NCBI RefSeq assembly: GCF_004959855.1
Contig: NZ_SPNT01000001.1
Coordinates: 310,001-374,000 of the forward strand
DNA from: Nitratireductor sp. XY-223
GTDB lineage: Bacteria; Pseudomonadota; Alphaproteobacteria; Rhizobiales; Rhizobiaceae
Length of the DNA stretch: 64,000 nucleotides
Direction of reading: 5' to 3'
Each line of letters starts with the position of its first letter. Within the stretch, counting starts at the first letter, position 1. Made by a program: the position numbers and the translations under genes. Below, piece after piece: positions 51,599 to 61,455 of this stretch. The notes below the pieces were generated by a model, which was given only the letters and a program-made list of their open reading frames with translations, did no database searches and was not told where the DNA came from.

Positions 51599-52360
51599 TT
51601 GGGGAAACTGAGCGGTAAACATGCGGTTGTGACCGGCGGCGGCTCCGGGGTCGGCGCGGCGATCGCGCGCAAGCTCGCTGAGGCCGGCGCGACTGTGACC
51701 GTGTCCGGACGGCGCAAGGATGCGCTCGACGAAGTGGCGAAATCCCTCGGCGGCATATCGGCCAGGACTTGCGACGTCACCGACCCCGACAGTGTTTCAG
51801 CGCTGTTCAAGTCTGTCGCCGACGACCATGGCGGCGTCGACATTGTCATAGCCAATGCCGGCGCGGCGCAGGCCTCTCCTTTCGCCAAGCTCGACCTGGA
51901 AAGCTGGCGCAAGACGATCGATGTGAACCTGACCGGGGCCTACCTCACGCTCCATGCCGGCGTCGCCGCCATGGAGAACAAGGACTGGGGCCGCATGATC
52001 ACCATCGCCTCTGTCGCCGGCCTGCGCGGGTATCCCTATGTTGCTCACTATTGCGCCGCCAAGCACGGTGTCATCGGCCTGACCCGGTCGGTGGCGATGG
52101 AGCTTGCCGCCAGCGGGATCACCGTCAACGCGATCTGCCCGGGCTACACGGAAACGCCGATGCTGACCCGGGCGCTGGACAATGTCATGGACAAGACCGG
52201 CATGAACCGGGAAGAGGCGACCAAGGCGCTGCTTAGGACCAATCCCATGGGGCGGTTCATCCAGCCGGACGAGGTGGCGCAATCGGTCCTGTGGCTGTGC
52301 GGCCCGAATTCCGGGGCGATCACCGGTCAGGCCCTGTCCGTATCGGGAGGCGAGGTATGA
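51599..52360 (+). CDS. Short-chain dehydrogenase/reductase
   Basis: A 253-residue SDR. The NAD(P) site VVTGGGSGVGAAIA is at residues 10-23, the catalytic YCAAK near 150-154 and IANAGAAQAS is the NAG block. A TTG at 51599 begins the protein five bases after the monooxygenase stop, and its stop overlaps the MarR start (ATGA). In this operon it probably oxidises the hydroxyacyl-CoA formed after ring reduction or opening. Confidence 0.88.
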   Translation: MGKLSGKHAVVTGGGSGVGAAIARKLAEAGATVTVSGRRKDALDEVAKSLGGISARTCDVTDPDSVSALFKSVADDHGGVDIVIANAGAAQASPFAKLDLESWRKTIDVNLTGAYLTLHAGVAAMENKDWGRMITIASVAGLRGYPYVAHYCAAKHGVIGLTRSVAMELAASGITVNAICPGYTETPMLTRALDNVMDKTGMNREEATKALLRTNPMGRFIQPDEVAQSVLWLCGPNSGAITGQALSVSGGEV

Positions 52361-52830
52361 GCACCGCTGTTGAAACCCTGGGCATTGAAGAGCGCGACAA
52401 GCAGCGCCTGCGGATCTGGCTGCGGCTGTTGAAGATCTCGCGCCAGATGGAGGCCGAGATCCGCGAGCGGCTGCGGGTCGAGTTCGCGACGACGCTGCCG
52501 CGGTTCGACGTGCTGGCGGCGCTTTACCGCGAACGGGACGGCATGAAGATGAGCGCGCTTTCCGCCGCGCTCATGGTCTCGAACGGCAATGTCACCGGCA
52601 TTGTCGAGCGCCTGGTTTCCGACGGGCTGGTGGTTCGGGTACCGGTCAGCGGCGACCGGCGGGCCATGATCGTGCAGTTGACCGACAAGGGCCGCGAGGA
52701 GTTCGCGCACATGGCCAAGGTCCACGAGAGCTGGATCGCATCCATGCTCAACATGCTGAGCGACGAGGACGCCGACGTCCTTGTCGATCTTCTCGACAAT
52801 GTGCAGATCAAGGGAGTGCGGACGCGATGA
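52357..52830 (+). CDS. MarR-family regulator
   Basis: A 157-residue winged-helix regulator ([60 protein letters not shown]). It is embedded in the operon, overlapping both neighbours by four bases. MarR proteins of aromatic pathways usually bind an aryl-CoA and release promoter palindromes, two of which lie at 49173-49218. The start at 52357 is fixed by the overlap. Confidence 0.88.
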   Translation: MSTAVETLGIEERDKQRLRIWLRLLKISRQMEAEIRERLRVEFATTLPRFDVLAALYRERDGMKMSALSAALMVSNGNVTGIVERLVSDGLVVRVPVSGDRRAMIVQLTDKGREEFAHMAKVHESWIASMLNMLSDEDADVLVDLLDNVQIKGVRTR

Positions 52831-53642
52831 GCAGACAGATGGCGGGTCTTGAGCCGCGGCATTTCAACTGGCGCATGGACGGCAAGGTCGCGGTGATCAC
52901 GCTCGACCGGCCGGATCGCAAGAACCCGCTGACCTTCGACAGCTACGCGGAACTGCGCGACACGTTCCGCGACATGGTCTACGCGGACGATGTCGACGCG
53001 GTCGTCTTCGGCTCGAATGGCGGCAATTTCTGTTCCGGCGGCGATGTGCACGACATCATCGGCCCGCTGCTCGACCGCGACATGAAGGGGCTGCTCGAAT
53101 TCACCCGCATGACCGGCGATCTCGTCAAGGCGATGGTCGGCTGCGGAAAGCCGATCATCGCGGCCGTCGACGGCGTGTGCGTCGGCGCCGGGGCGATTGT
53201 CGCCATGGCCTCAGATATCCGTTTCGGGACACCCGAGGCGAAGACCGCGTTCCTGTTCACCCGCGTCGGCCTTGCGGCCTGCGACATGGGCGCCTGCGCG
53301 ATCCTGCCGCGCATCATCGGCCAGGGCCGGGCATCCGAACTGCTTTTCACCGGCCGCACCATGTCGGCGGAGGAGGGCGAGCGCTGGGGCTTCTTCAACC
53401 GGCTGTTGGACGCCGATGCCCTTGAAAGCGAGGCGGTCGCCTTTGCAACGAAGCTGGCAAACGGGCCGAATTTCGGACACATGATGACCAAGACAATGCT
53501 CAAGCAGGAATGGGCGATGTCGATCGAAGAGGCGATCGAGGCGGAAGCGCAGGCGCAGGCCATCTGTATGCAGACGCGCGATTTCAAGCGCGCCTACGAT
53601 GCCTTTGTCGCCAAGGAAAAGCCCGTGTTCGAGGGAAATTGA
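52827..53642 (+). CDS. Enoyl-CoA hydratase/isomerase
   Basis: A 271-residue crotonase-fold enzyme. Oxyanion-hole blocks are [14 protein letters not shown] and [18 protein letters not shown], with catalytic-acid region [19 protein letters not shown]. It overlaps the MarR gene by ATGA and precedes the acyl-CoA dehydrogenase by two bases. It probably hydrates, or hydrolytically opens, a ring-derived CoA ester. Confidence 0.9.
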   Translation: MSRQMAGLEPRHFNWRMDGKVAVITLDRPDRKNPLTFDSYAELRDTFRDMVYADDVDAVVFGSNGGNFCSGGDVHDIIGPLLDRDMKGLLEFTRMTGDLVKAMVGCGKPIIAAVDGVCVGAGAIVAMASDIRFGTPEAKTAFLFTRVGLAACDMGACAILPRIIGQGRASELLFTGRTMSAEEGERWGFFNRLLDADALESEAVAFATKLANGPNFGHMMTKTMLKQEWAMSIEEAIEAEAQAQAICMQTRDFKRAYDAFVAKEKPVFEGN

Positions 53643-53644
53643 GC

Positions 53645-54817
53645 ATGGCCGACAGAAGCTTCCTCAACTGGCCGTTTTTCCACGACAGGCATCGCGACTA
53701 CTACGCGCGGTTCGATGCCTGGGTCGGTGAGAACCTCGCGGATATCGATCATGGCGACATCGATGAGAGCTGCCGGCGCATCGTGGCAAGGCTCGGCGAA
53801 GCCGGCTGGCTCGAGGCAAGCGCGGTAGATCCCGACGATCCGGATTCTGCCATCGATGTGCGGACGCTGTGCCTTTCGCGGGAAATTCTCGCCCGCCATG
53901 ACGGGCTTGCCGATTTCGCCTTTGCCATGCAGGGATTGGGCACCGGCGCGCTGTCCTTTTTCGGAACGCCGCAGCAGCAGGAATGGCTGAGAAAGACCCG
54001 CGGGGGCGAGGCGCTGTCCGCGTTCGCGCTCTCCGAGCCGCGTTCGGGCTCGGACGTTGCCAATATGGAGATGACTGCCACGCATGACAGTGGCGACTAC
54101 GTTCTCAACGGCGAAAAGACCTGGATCTCCAATGGCGGGATCGCCGATCTCTACACGGTCTTCGCGCGGACGGGCGAGGCCCCGGGCGCCAAAGGAATCA
54201 GTGCCTTCGTTGTGCCGGCCGACACGCCGGGGCTTCAGGTTGCCGAACGGATAAATGTTATTGCCCCGCACCCGCTTGCGCGGCTTTCTTTTGAAAATTG
54301 TCGAATTCCGGAGAGCGCCCTGATCGGCGAATCGGGCAGCGGTTTCCGAATCGCCATGTCGGTGCTCGACGTGTTCCGCTCGACCGTCGGGGCGGCAGCG
54401 CTGGGTTTCGCGCGCCGGGCGCTCGACGAGACGGTCAACCGCGCCGCAGGCCGCGAGCTGTTCGGCGCGCCGCTTTTCGATCTGCAGATGGTGCAGGGCC
54501 ACATCGCCGATATGGCGCTCGATGTCGACGCGGCGGCGCTGCTGATCTACCGGGCTGCTTGGACGAAGGACATGGGCGCCGCACGGGTGACGCGCGAAGC
54601 GGCGATGGCAAAGCTCTATGCCACCGACAAGGCGCAGGAGGTGATCGACAAGGCGGTGCAGATCCACGGCGGCGACGGCGTGCGCTCCGGCCATATCGTC
54701 GAGAGCCTTTACCGCAATATCCGGGCGCTGCGTATCTATGAGGGCGCTTCCGACGTCCAGAAAATAGTCATCGCCCGCCAGGCGCTTGCCACCGCCCAAA
54801 CCGGAGCATTGTCATGA
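53645..54817 (+). CDS. Acyl-CoA dehydrogenase
   Basis: A 390-residue FAD enzyme. [19 protein letters not shown] and [14 protein letters not shown] bind FAD and substrate; [20 protein letters not shown] is the C-terminal signature. The start at 53645 is two bases after the hydratase stop; a longer in-frame opening lies inside the hydratase. It likely oxidises a six- or seven-carbon CoA intermediate after ring cleavage. Confidence 0.9.
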   Translation: MADRSFLNWPFFHDRHRDYYARFDAWVGENLADIDHGDIDESCRRIVARLGEAGWLEASAVDPDDPDSAIDVRTLCLSREILARHDGLADFAFAMQGLGTGALSFFGTPQQQEWLRKTRGGEALSAFALSEPRSGSDVANMEMTATHDSGDYVLNGEKTWISNGGIADLYTVFARTGEAPGAKGISAFVVPADTPGLQVAERINVIAPHPLARLSFENCRIPESALIGESGSGFRIAMSVLDVFRSTVGAAALGFARRALDETVNRAAGRELFGAPLFDLQMVQGHIADMALDVDAAALLIYRAAWTKDMGAARVTREAAMAKLYATDKAQEVIDKAVQIHGGDGVRSGHIVESLYRNIRALRIYEGASDVQKIVIARQALATAQTGALS

Positions 54818-56439
54818 CGCAGGCACCGCTCGGCCCGACGGCCCATACCGATACATTCACCCGCGACAACCTTCCGCCCATGGAGCGCTGGCCCGTCCTC
54901 GACATGAGCGGTTTCGACTATCCCGAACGCCTGAATGCCGGGGTGGAATTGACGGACGCCATGGTCGACAAGGGCTTTGCCGATCATACGGCCCTCATCG
55001 GCAACGGACGGCGCCGGACCTACAAGGAACTCGCCGACTGGACGAACCGCATCGCCCACGCACTCGTCGAGGATTATGGCGTCAAGCCGGGTAACCGCAT
55101 CCTCATCCGTTCGGCGAACAATCCGGCGATGGTCGCATGCTGGCTTGCGGCCACCAAGGCCGGGGCCGCTGTCGTCAATACCATGCCCATGCTGCGGGCG
55201 GCCGAGCTTGCGAAGATCGTCGACAAGGCGGAAATCTCGCTGGCGCTGTGCGACACGCGGTTGATGGACGAACTGACCCATTGCGCCAAGGACAGCAAGT
55301 TTCTTCAAAAGGTCGTCGGGTTTGACGGAACCGCCAACCACGATGCCGAACTCGACCGCATCGCCTTGAACAAACCGGTGCTCTTCGAAGCGGTCGACAC
55401 GGGCCGGGACGATGTCGCACTGCTCGGCTTTACCTCCGGCACGACCGGCGAACCGAAGGCGACGATGCACTTCCACCGCGACCTCCTGGTGATCGCCGAC
55501 GGCTATGCAAAAGAAGTGCTTGGCGTTACGCCCGACGACGTGTTCGTCGGCTCGCCGCCGCTTGCCTTTACCTTCGGTCTGGGCGGGCTGGCGATCTTTC
55601 CATTGCGTTTCGGTGCCGCCGCGACGCTGCTGGAAAGCGCCACGCCGCCGAACATGATCGACATCATCCACACCTACAAGGCGACCATCTGCTTCACCGC
55701 GCCGACCGCATACCGGGCGATGCTCGCCGCCATGGAGGAGGGGGCCGATCTCTCTTCACTGCGGGTTGCGGTTTCGGCGGGCGAGACACTGCCGCCGCCG
55801 GTCTACGAGATGTGGCGGGAAAGGACGGGCAAACCGATCCTCGACGGGATCGGCGCGACCGAGCTTTTGCACATATTCATCTCCAACCGGCTCGGCCACT
55901 CGCAGCCGGGTGCGACCGGAACGCCGGTGACCGGCTACGAGGCGCGGGTCGTCGGCGATGACATGGCCGAGTTGCCGCGCGGTGAAACGGGCAAGCTGGC
56001 GGTGCGGGGTCCGACCGGCTGCCGCTATCTGAACGATGAACGCCAGGACGACTATGTGCGCGACGGCTGGAACGTCACCGGCGATGCGTTCATGCAGGAC
56101 GAGGACGGCGTCTTCCACTTCGTCGCCCGGGCGGACGACATGATCATATCATCCGGCTACAACATCGCCGGACCGGAGGTCGAGGCGGCGCTTTTGGCGC
56201 ATGCGGATGTCGCCGAATGCGGTGTCGTCGGCGCCCCGGACGAGGAGCGCGGCCAGATCGTGGAGGCGCATGTCGTGCTGAGTGACGGCGTTTCGGCGGA
56301 CGATGTGACGATCAAGCGCCTGCAGGATCACGTCAAGGCGACGATCGCGCCGTATAAATATCCAAGATCCGTCAAGTTCATCGACGCCCTGCCCAAGACA
56401 CAGACGGGCAAGGTCCAGCGTTTTAGACTGAAGAACTAA
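54814..56439 (+). CDS. Aryl-CoA ligase (benzoate/2-aminobenzoate-CoA ligase family)
   Basis: A 541-residue adenylate-forming enzyme. The P-loop [18 protein letters not shown] is near residue 205, [18 protein letters not shown] follows, and [14 protein letters not shown] supplies the C-terminal lysine. The family profile is that of benzoate/2-aminobenzoate CoA ligases. It activates the acid taken up by the downstream transporter and hands it to the fused monooxygenase/reductase. It overlaps the acyl-CoA dehydrogenase by ATGA. Anthranilate is the favoured substrate but is not proven. Confidence 0.88.
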   Translation: MTQAPLGPTAHTDTFTRDNLPPMERWPVLDMSGFDYPERLNAGVELTDAMVDKGFADHTALIGNGRRRTYKELADWTNRIAHALVEDYGVKPGNRILIRSANNPAMVACWLAATKAGAAVVNTMPMLRAAELAKIVDKAEISLALCDTRLMDELTHCAKDSKFLQKVVGFDGTANHDAELDRIALNKPVLFEAVDTGRDDVALLGFTSGTTGEPKATMHFHRDLLVIADGYAKEVLGVTPDDVFVGSPPLAFTFGLGGLAIFPLRFGAAATLLESATPPNMIDIIHTYKATICFTAPTAYRAMLAAMEEGADLSSLRVAVSAGETLPPPVYEMWRERTGKPILDGIGATELLHIFISNRLGHSQPGATGTPVTGYEARVVGDDMAELPRGETGKLAVRGPTGCRYLNDERQDDYVRDGWNVTGDAFMQDEDGVFHFVARADDMIISSGYNIAGPEVEAALLAHADVAECGVVGAPDEERGQIVEAHVVLSDGVSADDVTIKRLQDHVKATIAPYKYPRSVKFIDALPKTQTGKVQRFRLKN

Positions 56440-56461
56440 AATCACCATGGGAGGATACACA

Positions 56462-57601
56462 ATGAAAAAGCTTATTGCTGCAAGCCTGGTGGGCCTTGGC
56501 CTGACGGTGAGCGCCACCGCGCTTGCCGAACCGGTCAAGGTCGGCATGATCACGACGCTCTCCGGCGGCGGATCCGGTCTCGGCGTCGACGTGCGCGACG
56601 GCTTCCTGCTGGCCGCCAAGATGGCCGGTAACAAGGACTTGGAGGTCATCGTCGAGGACGATGCCCGCAAGCCGGATCTTGCCGTCCAGATCGCCGACAA
56701 GATGATCCAGAAGGAAAAGGTCGACGTGCTAACCGGCATCATCTGGTCGAACCTTGCAATGGCCGTCGTGCCCAGCGCCGTCGGGCAGGGCGTCTTCTAC
56801 CTTTCGCCCAATGCCGGGCCATCGATGCTGGCCGGCAAGGGCTGTCACGAGAACTACTTCAACGTCGCCTGGCAGAACGACAACCTGCACGAGGCGATGG
56901 GCGGACACGCCAACAGCGCCGGCTTCAAGAAAACCTTCATCCTGGCGCCGAACTACCCGGCCGGCAAGGACGCGCTGACCGGGTTCAAGCGCTTCTACGA
57001 GGGCGATGTCGCCGATGAGCTCTACACCAAGCTCGGCCAGACGGACTACGCCGCCGAGATCGCCCAGATCAGGGCATCCGGCGCCGACAGCGTGTTCTTC
57101 TTCCTGCCGGGCGGCATGGGCATCGCCTTCATGAAGCAGTACGCGCAATCCGGGGTCGATATTCCTGTGATGGGCCCGGCCTTCTCATTCGATCAGGGGA
57201 TCCTCGGCGCTGTCGGCGACGCTGCGCTCGGCGTCAAGAACTCCTCGCAGTGGTCGAAGGACATCGACAACCCGGCGAACAAGGCCTTCGTCGAGGCGTT
57301 CAAGGCCGAATACGACCGCCTGCCGTCGCTTTACGCCAGCCAGGGTTTCGACACGGCGAACCTCATCCTGTCGGCCATGAAAAAGGCTGACGTGAAGGAC
57401 GCCGACGCCTTCCGGGCGGCGCTCAAGGATGCCGAGTTCGACAGTGTGCGCGGCGACTTCAAGTTCGACAGCAACCAGCATCCGATCCAGGACATCTATG
57501 TCCGCGAAGTGGTCAAGGAGGGGGATGTCCTGACGAACAAGATCATCGGTATCGGGCTGGAGGACCGCTCCAGCGCCTATGTCGAGGACTGCAAGCTTTA
57601 A
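56462..57601 (+). CDS. Branched-chain-type ABC importer binding protein (aromatic acid)
   Basis: A 379-residue secreted type I receptor. The start at 56462 follows GGGAGGA and gives signal peptide MKKLIAASLVGLGLTVSATA. The mature start EPVKVGMITTLSGGGSGLGV is LivK-like. In aromatic operons such receptors bind benzoate-like acids; here anthranilate or a related acid is likely. A stable hairpin follows the stop. Confidence 0.88.
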   Translation: MKKLIAASLVGLGLTVSATALAEPVKVGMITTLSGGGSGLGVDVRDGFLLAAKMAGNKDLEVIVEDDARKPDLAVQIADKMIQKEKVDVLTGIIWSNLAMAVVPSAVGQGVFYLSPNAGPSMLAGKGCHENYFNVAWQNDNLHEAMGGHANSAGFKKTFILAPNYPAGKDALTGFKRFYEGDVADELYTKLGQTDYAAEIAQIRASGADSVFFFLPGGMGIAFMKQYAQSGVDIPVMGPAFSFDQGILGAVGDAALGVKNSSQWSKDIDNPANKAFVEAFKAEYDRLPSLYASQGFDTANLILSAMKKADVKDADAFRAALKDAEFDSVRGDFKFDSNQHPIQDIYVREVVKEGDVLTNKIIGIGLEDRSSAYVEDCKL

Positions 57602-57609
57602 CTTAACCC

Positions 57610-57637
57610 GTGCGCGGGAGCCCCGGCTCCCGCGCAC
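57610..57637 (+). other. Intercistronic hairpin after the binding-protein gene
   Basis: GTGCGCGGGAGCC (57610-57622) pairs with GGCTCCCGCGCAC (57625-57637), with no T-run after it. It lies eight bases after the binding-protein stop and before the permease genes. It probably protects the upstream mRNA or partly attenuates downstream genes, as in many ABC operons. Confidence 0.7.
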
Positions 57638-57674
57638 ATCTCCCGTAATTCGCTAGCGACAGGCCGAGCGCACG

Positions 57675-58598
57675 ATGACACTCGCCCTTTTAATCGAGCA
57701 ACTGCTCAACGGCATCCAGTTCGGGGTGATGCTGTTTCTCATGGCCGCCGGGCTGACGCTCGTCTTCGGCGTCATGGGGCTGATCAACCTGGCACACGGA
57801 TCGCTGTACATGATCGGCGCATTCCTGTGCGCGAGCGTCGCGCTTGCGACGGGTTCGTTCTGGCTCGGACTGGCTGCAAGCCTGGCGGGCGCGGCGGCTG
57901 CCGGTGCGGTTGTCGAGATTGTCGTGATCCGCCGTCTATACGACCGCGACCACCTCGACCAGGTGCTGGCCACCTTCGCGCTGATACTGATCTTTTCGGA
58001 AGGCACGCGCTGGGTGTTCGGCTCCTTCCCGCTCTATCTCGACATCCCGCAGGCGCTGCAGGGCGCGGTGGCGCTGCCGGGCGGCGCGCAATATCCGCTC
58101 TATCGCCTCTCGATCATCATCGTCGGGGTGCTTATCGCAATCGGCCTTTACCTCCTGATCTCGCGCACGCGGCTCGGCATGCGCATCCGGGCGGGCGAAT
58201 CGGATCGCGAGATGATCGGTGCGCTGGGCGTCGATATCCGCACGCTCTATACGGTCGTCTTTGCGCTCGGCGCGGCGCTGGCGGGTTTCGCCGGTGCCCT
58301 CGTCGGCGCCATTCAGTCGGTGCAGGTGGGCATGGGCGAGCCGGTGCTGATCCTGGCATTCGTCGTCATCGTCATCGGCGGCATCGGGTCCATCAAGGGA
58401 GCCCTGATCGGCGCGATCCTGGTCGGCGTCGTCGACACGCTCGGGCGCATCCTGCTGCCGGAATTGTTCGGGCTCTTCATGGGGCCGTCGCAGGCCACCT
58501 CGGTCGGCTCGGCGCTCGCGTCCATGGCCATCTACATCCTGATGGCGGTCATATTGGCGCTGAAGCCGCAGGGTCTGTTCGCCGCGGGGGCGCAATGA
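57675..58598 (+). CDS. Branched-chain-type ABC permease (LivH-like)
   Basis: A 307-residue inner-membrane permease with about eight helices. LLNGIQFGVMLFLMAAGLTL and GVMGLINLAHGSLYMIGAFL are the usual LivH opening. VVIVIGGIGSIKGALIGAIL marks the C-terminal half. Its stop overlaps the next permease start (ATGA). It forms the channel with the LivM-like partner. Confidence 0.92.
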   Translation: MTLALLIEQLLNGIQFGVMLFLMAAGLTLVFGVMGLINLAHGSLYMIGAFLCASVALATGSFWLGLAASLAGAAAAGAVVEIVVIRRLYDRDHLDQVLATFALILIFSEGTRWVFGSFPLYLDIPQALQGAVALPGGAQYPLYRLSIIIVGVLIAIGLYLLISRTRLGMRIRAGESDREMIGALGVDIRTLYTVVFALGAALAGFAGALVGAIQSVQVGMGEPVLILAFVVIVIGGIGSIKGALIGAILVGVVDTLGRILLPELFGLFMGPSQATSVGSALASMAIYILMAVILALKPQGLFAAGAQ

Positions 58599-59575
58599 GC
58601 CGCGAAACCGTCATCAACTGGGTCCTTGGCCTCGGGCTGCTCGCCGTTCCCTTCATCGCGCTGATGCAGGGCGAGCCGTTCTACATCACGCTCGCGACCA
58701 GGGTGGCCATTCTGGCGCTCGCCGGCGTCGGCCTCAACCTTGCCCTCGGTCTCGGCGGTATGGTGTCGTTCGGCCATGCGGCGTTTTTCGGCATCGGCGG
58801 CTACGCTGCCGGGATCCTGGCGACCCATGCCTTCAACCAGGAACCGCTGCTCGCATGGCCGCTGACGGTTTCCGGCAGCAGCGACATGCTGGTGATCTGG
58901 CTGGTGGCCATCGCCATATGCGCGCTCGTCGCGCTGGTGATCGGCGCGATCACGCTTCGCACCTCCGGCGTCTACTTCATCATGATCACGCTCGCCTTCG
59001 CGCAGATGATCTACTATTTCGCCATATCCTGGCCGGCCTATGGCGGCGAGGACGGCCTGTCGATCTACGTGCGCAACGGGTTCCCGGGGCTCAACACGCT
59101 CGATCCGATCCAGTTCTTCCTGATCTGCTACGCGGTGCTGATGGCCTGCCTGTTCATTTCGGCGCGGCTGCGCGATTCGCGCTTCGGCGCCGCGCTGCAG
59201 GTGGCGCGGCAGAATCCGGACCGGCTCGCCGCGACCGGCATTGCACCGTTCAATATCCGGCTCGTTGCCTTCGTGATCTCGGCCGCGATGACCGGACTTG
59301 CCGGCGCGCTGTTTGCCGACCTCAACCGTTTCGTCAGCCCGTCGATGCTGTCCTGGCATGTCTCCGGCGAAATCATGATCTTCGTCATCCTGGGCGGCGT
59401 CGGCCGCCTGTTCGGTCCGCTCGCCGGCGCGGCGCTGTTCATCGTAATGGAGTTCTATCTCGGCGGCATTACCGAGCACTGGCAACTCTTCCTCGGGATC
59501 ATACTGCTTTGCGTCGTGCTTTTCGTGCGCGGCGGCATTCTCGGGATCATGGCGGGGAGGCGGGTCCATGCCTGA
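58595..59575 (+). CDS. Branched-chain-type ABC permease (LivM-like)
   Basis: A 326-residue permease with about nine helices. AGVGLNLALGLGGMVSFGHA and GIGGYAAGILATHAF are LivM blocks, and ILGGVGRLFGPLAGAALFIV lies in the C-terminal half. The ATG at 58595 overlaps the preceding gene by four bases, and the 3' end overlaps the ATPase gene by eight. Confidence 0.92.
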   Translation: MSRETVINWVLGLGLLAVPFIALMQGEPFYITLATRVAILALAGVGLNLALGLGGMVSFGHAAFFGIGGYAAGILATHAFNQEPLLAWPLTVSGSSDMLVIWLVAIAICALVALVIGAITLRTSGVYFIMITLAFAQMIYYFAISWPAYGGEDGLSIYVRNGFPGLNTLDPIQFFLICYAVLMACLFISARLRDSRFGAALQVARQNPDRLAATGIAPFNIRLVAFVISAAMTGLAGALFADLNRFVSPSMLSWHVSGEIMIFVILGGVGRLFGPLAGAALFIVMEFYLGGITEHWQLFLGIILLCVVLFVRGGILGIMAGRRVHA

Positions 59576-60323
59576 CGCAGCTCCCGTCCTCGAACTGAAG
59601 GGGCTCCGAAAGAGCTTCGGCGCCCTGAAGGCGACCGACGACGTGTCGCTCGATGTGCGGCCCGGCGAGATCCACGCGCTGATCGGACCGAACGGCGCCG
59701 GCAAGTCGACGCTGATCCACCAGGTGGCCGGCTCGCTGACACCCGATGGCGGCGAGGTTCGCTTCAATGGCGCCGATATCAGCGGCCTGACCGTGGCGCA
59801 GCGGGTGCGGCGTGGGCTGGGGCGGACGTTCCAGGTGTCGTCCGTCGCCCCGGAATTCTCGGCGCTGCGCAATGTCATGCTGAGCGTGCAGAGCACGCAG
59901 GGCTCCAGCTTCCGGTTCTTCAGACCCGTCATGCGCGACCGGTCGCTGGTCGATGCCGCGATGGACAAGCTGGCGCTTGTCGATCTTGCCGAACGGGCCA
60001 ATGTGGTCGCGGCGGAATTGTCCCACGGCGAGCGCCGCCAGCTCGAAATGGCGATGGCGCTGGCGTTGAGGCCGAAACTGCTGCTGCTCGACGAGCCCAT
60101 GGCGGGCATGGGACCGGAGGGCTCGAAGAACCTCACCGGCTTTTTGGACGAATTGCGGAACGAGGTGCCGATCCTGCTCGTCGAGCACGACATGGAGGCC
60201 GTTTTCTCGCTCGCCGACCGCATTTCCGTATTGGTCTACGGCAGCGTGATCGCCAGCGGCAGCGTTGATGACATCCGCGCCAACAAGGATGTGCGCGAAG
60301 CCTATCTGGGGGGGGAGGACTGA
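59568..60323 (+). CDS. Branched-chain-type ABC ATPase (LivG-like)
   Basis: A 251-residue ATPase with Walker A GPNGAGKST, signature LSHGERRQLEMAMAL and Walker B LLLLDEPMAGMG. QRVRRGLGRTFQVSSVAPEF is typical of LivG. It overlaps both neighbours (eight bases before, one after). Confidence 0.93.
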   Translation: MPDAAPVLELKGLRKSFGALKATDDVSLDVRPGEIHALIGPNGAGKSTLIHQVAGSLTPDGGEVRFNGADISGLTVAQRVRRGLGRTFQVSSVAPEFSALRNVMLSVQSTQGSSFRFFRPVMRDRSLVDAAMDKLALVDLAERANVVAAELSHGERRQLEMAMALALRPKLLLLDEPMAGMGPEGSKNLTGFLDELRNEVPILLVEHDMEAVFSLADRISVLVYGSVIASGSVDDIRANKDVREAYLGGED

Positions 60324-61006
60324 TGCTCCTGCAGATCGAGGGCCTGCAATCTTTCTACGGCCGTTCCCAGGCTTTGTTCGGCGTCAACCTGGCGATGGAG
60401 GAGGGCGAGGTCGTGGCGCTGATGGGCCGCAACGGCATGGGCAAGACGACGACCATCCGGTCGCTTTGCCGCATCATGCCGTACCGTCACGGCACCGTCC
60501 GGTTCCTGAGCCACGACCTTGGGGTCATGCGGCCGCACCGGGTGGCACGGCTCGGCATCGGCCTGGTCCCGGAGGGGCGGCGGTGTTTTCCCAATCTTTC
60601 CGTGCATGAGAACCTCGTCGTCGCGGCGCGGCCGGGCGACTGGTCGCTGGAGCGGGTCGGTCGGCTGTTTCCGCGGCTGCGTGAGCGCCATAGCCAGTCG
60701 GCAAGCACCCTGTCCGGCGGCGAGCAGCAGATGCTGGCGATCGGGCGGGCGCTGATGACCAATCCCAAGCTGCTCATTCTCGACGAGGCCACGGAGGGGC
60801 TGGCGCCGGTGATCCGCCAGGAAATCTGGGCCGCGGTGCGCGAACTCAAGGGCGAGGGGCAGTCGATCCTCATCGTCGACAAGACCCTGAAGGAACTGAT
60901 GCAGCTGGCTGACCGCTGCACCATTCTCGAACGCGGGATGAGTGTCTGGGATGGAACGCCGGCCGATCTCGGCGAGGACATTCAGGACCGGTTCCTGGGC
61001 GTGTGA
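60323..61006 (+). CDS. Branched-chain-type ABC ATPase (LivF-like)
   Basis: A 227-residue ATPase with Walker A GRNGMGKTT, signature LSGGEQQMLAIGRAL and Walker B LLILDEATEGLAP, the LivF form. Its ATG overlaps the LivG-like stop (TGATG). It completes a five-gene importer dedicated to this aromatic operon. Confidence 0.93.
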   Translation: MLLQIEGLQSFYGRSQALFGVNLAMEEGEVVALMGRNGMGKTTTIRSLCRIMPYRHGTVRFLSHDLGVMRPHRVARLGIGLVPEGRRCFPNLSVHENLVVAARPGDWSLERVGRLFPRLRERHSQSASTLSGGEQQMLAIGRALMTNPKLLILDEATEGLAPVIRQEIWAAVRELKGEGQSILIVDKTLKELMQLADRCTILERGMSVWDGTPADLGEDIQDRFLGV

Positions 61007-61047
61007 CTGGAGCGAGTTGAGGGCAAGTCTATGAAGAAAGAGATGTC

Positions 61048-61443
61048 ATGAAATTCCTGCAACCTGAAGGCTGGAAACCGGCAAAGGGCTATGCCAACGG
61101 AATCCAGGCGAGCGGCCAGCTCGTGGTCACCGGCGGGCTGGTGGGCTGGAACGGCGACCAGGTGTTCGAGACCGACGACTTCGTCGGCCAGTGCGAGCAG
61201 ACGTTCCGCAACATCGTTGCTGTGCTGAGCGAGGCGGGCGCCGGGCCCGAGCACCTCGTGCGGCTGACCTGGTATGTGACCGACAAGGCCGAATATCTGG
61301 CGAACCAGCGGGAACTCGGCGCCGCCTACCGCAACGTGATCGGCCGGCACTTTCCGGCGATGGCGGTCGTCGAGGTCACGGCCCTGATGGAAGACCGTGC
61401 CAAGGTCGAGATCGAGGCGACGGCGGTTCTGCCGGACGCCTAG
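61048..61443 (+). CDS. Rid-family (YjgF/YER057c/UK114) protein lacking the canonical arginine
   Basis: A 131-residue Rid protein (AKGYANGIQASGQLVVTGGL; EHLVRLTWYVTDKAEYL; DRAKVEIEATAVL). In RidA the catalytic arginine lies in a PARS motif; here the aligned block is PAMAVVEV, so the arginine is replaced. Rid subfamilies without it are not standard imine deaminases. It ends the aromatic operon 41 bases after the last ATPase gene. A role on an enamine or imine formed from an aminobenzoyl-CoA intermediate is plausible but unproven. Confidence 0.88.
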   Translation: MKFLQPEGWKPAKGYANGIQASGQLVVTGGLVGWNGDQVFETDDFVGQCEQTFRNIVAVLSEAGAGPEHLVRLTWYVTDKAEYLANQRELGAAYRNVIGRHFPAMAVVEVTALMEDRAKVEIEATAVLPDA

Positions 61444-61455
61444 CCGGGGCCTTTC

